Positions 5,055 through 5,091 of a DNA stretch of 5,091 nucleotides are shown in pieces (position 1 is the first letter of the stretch; every line of letters begins with the position of its first letter). The stretch comes from Candidatus Rifleibacteriota bacterium (GTDB lineage Bacteria; Riflebacteria; Ozemobacteria; Ozemobacterales; Ozemobacteraceae). The stretch covers positions 1 through 5,091 of the forward strand of contig JAKJFO010000264.1 in NCBI GenBank assembly GCA_022704885.1, given 5' to 3'. The position numbers and the translations under genes were made by a program. A model generated the notes under the pieces. The model was not told the origin of the DNA. It was given only the letters and a program-made list of their open reading frames with translations, and searched no databases.

Positions 5055-5091
5055 GTTCTACCTCCGTGTATTCTGAGCTGTGGGCTATGCC
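5051..5091 (-). CDS. Possible last codons of an upstream gene cut off at the right edge
   Basis: An open frame entering from the right edge reads HSPQLRIHGGRT and stops at TGA, which overlaps the nuclease ATG as ATGA. The same arrangement joins the nuclease to the next gene, so an upstream gene in the same operon is plausible. Only 12 residues are visible and nothing identifies it. Confidence 0.22.
   Translation of the reverse strand, partial: HSPQLRIHGGRT
5061..5065 (-). promoter_or_regulatory. Ribosome binding site of the ERCC4 nuclease gene
   Basis: GGAGG on the minus strand, followed by TAGAAC and the ATG at 5054. This near-consensus site fixes the start. Confidence 0.75.

Noticed and set aside
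1..5091. CRISPR array, insertion sequence ends, rRNA or riboswitch
   Set aside because: No regularly spaced repeats, no transposase, no terminal inverted repeats and no recognisable structured RNA beyond the short hairpins listed.

Overview
All supportable genes in this window lie on the minus strand, so it reads from right to left. The likely host is a Gram-negative bacterium. It encodes an outer-membrane-type lipoprotein with a lipobox and an RlpA (double-psi beta-barrel) domain, uses clear Shine-Dalgarno sequences, and has sigma70-like promoters. The style of the genes (a Cys-Gly-rich lipoprotein start and an antitoxin of the FREWFxxFDAxxWD type) would fit Desulfobacterota or a neighbouring proteobacterial lineage, but nothing here fixes the phylum.

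Right part (5091 to 3555): a tightly packed, phage- or island-like gene set. It begins with an ERCC4-type (XPF/Mus81 family) nuclease of 170 aa with an intact GD...ERKxxxD active site. A 234-aa helical protein follows, coupled by an ATGA stop/start overlap. Last is a 99-aa Cys/His-rich protein of the HGG...GAPKGNKNAxKHG family, which also overlaps its upstream neighbour. The last two families are commonly seen in prophages and genomic islands, but the large terminase one might expect next is absent.

Middle part (3554 to 1602): a short spacer holds a likely intrinsic terminator directly abutting an extended -10 promoter, then two small perfect inverted repeats. These lead into a 534-aa orphan protein with a charged coiled-coil N-terminus, a Pro/Ala/Gln-rich linker and a compact C-terminal domain, perhaps a virion-associated protein. 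A strong intrinsic terminator closes this unit.

Left part (1664 to 1): a separately promoted RlpA-like lipoprotein of 401 aa, read from a GTG start. It keeps the catalytic Glu/His/Asp pattern but carries an acidic Ser/Asp/Asn tail where many RlpA proteins have a SPOR domain. A 239-nt gap then holds a GC-rich stem-loop, a possible 24-codon ORF, a good promoter and a 27-nt near-perfect palindrome. It leads into the first 52 codons of a probable toxin-antitoxin antitoxin that runs off the left edge. Its toxin partner would be expected just outside the window.

Together this looks like a mobile-element or degenerate prophage boundary made of three or four separately controlled units, rather than one recognised defence or metabolic system.
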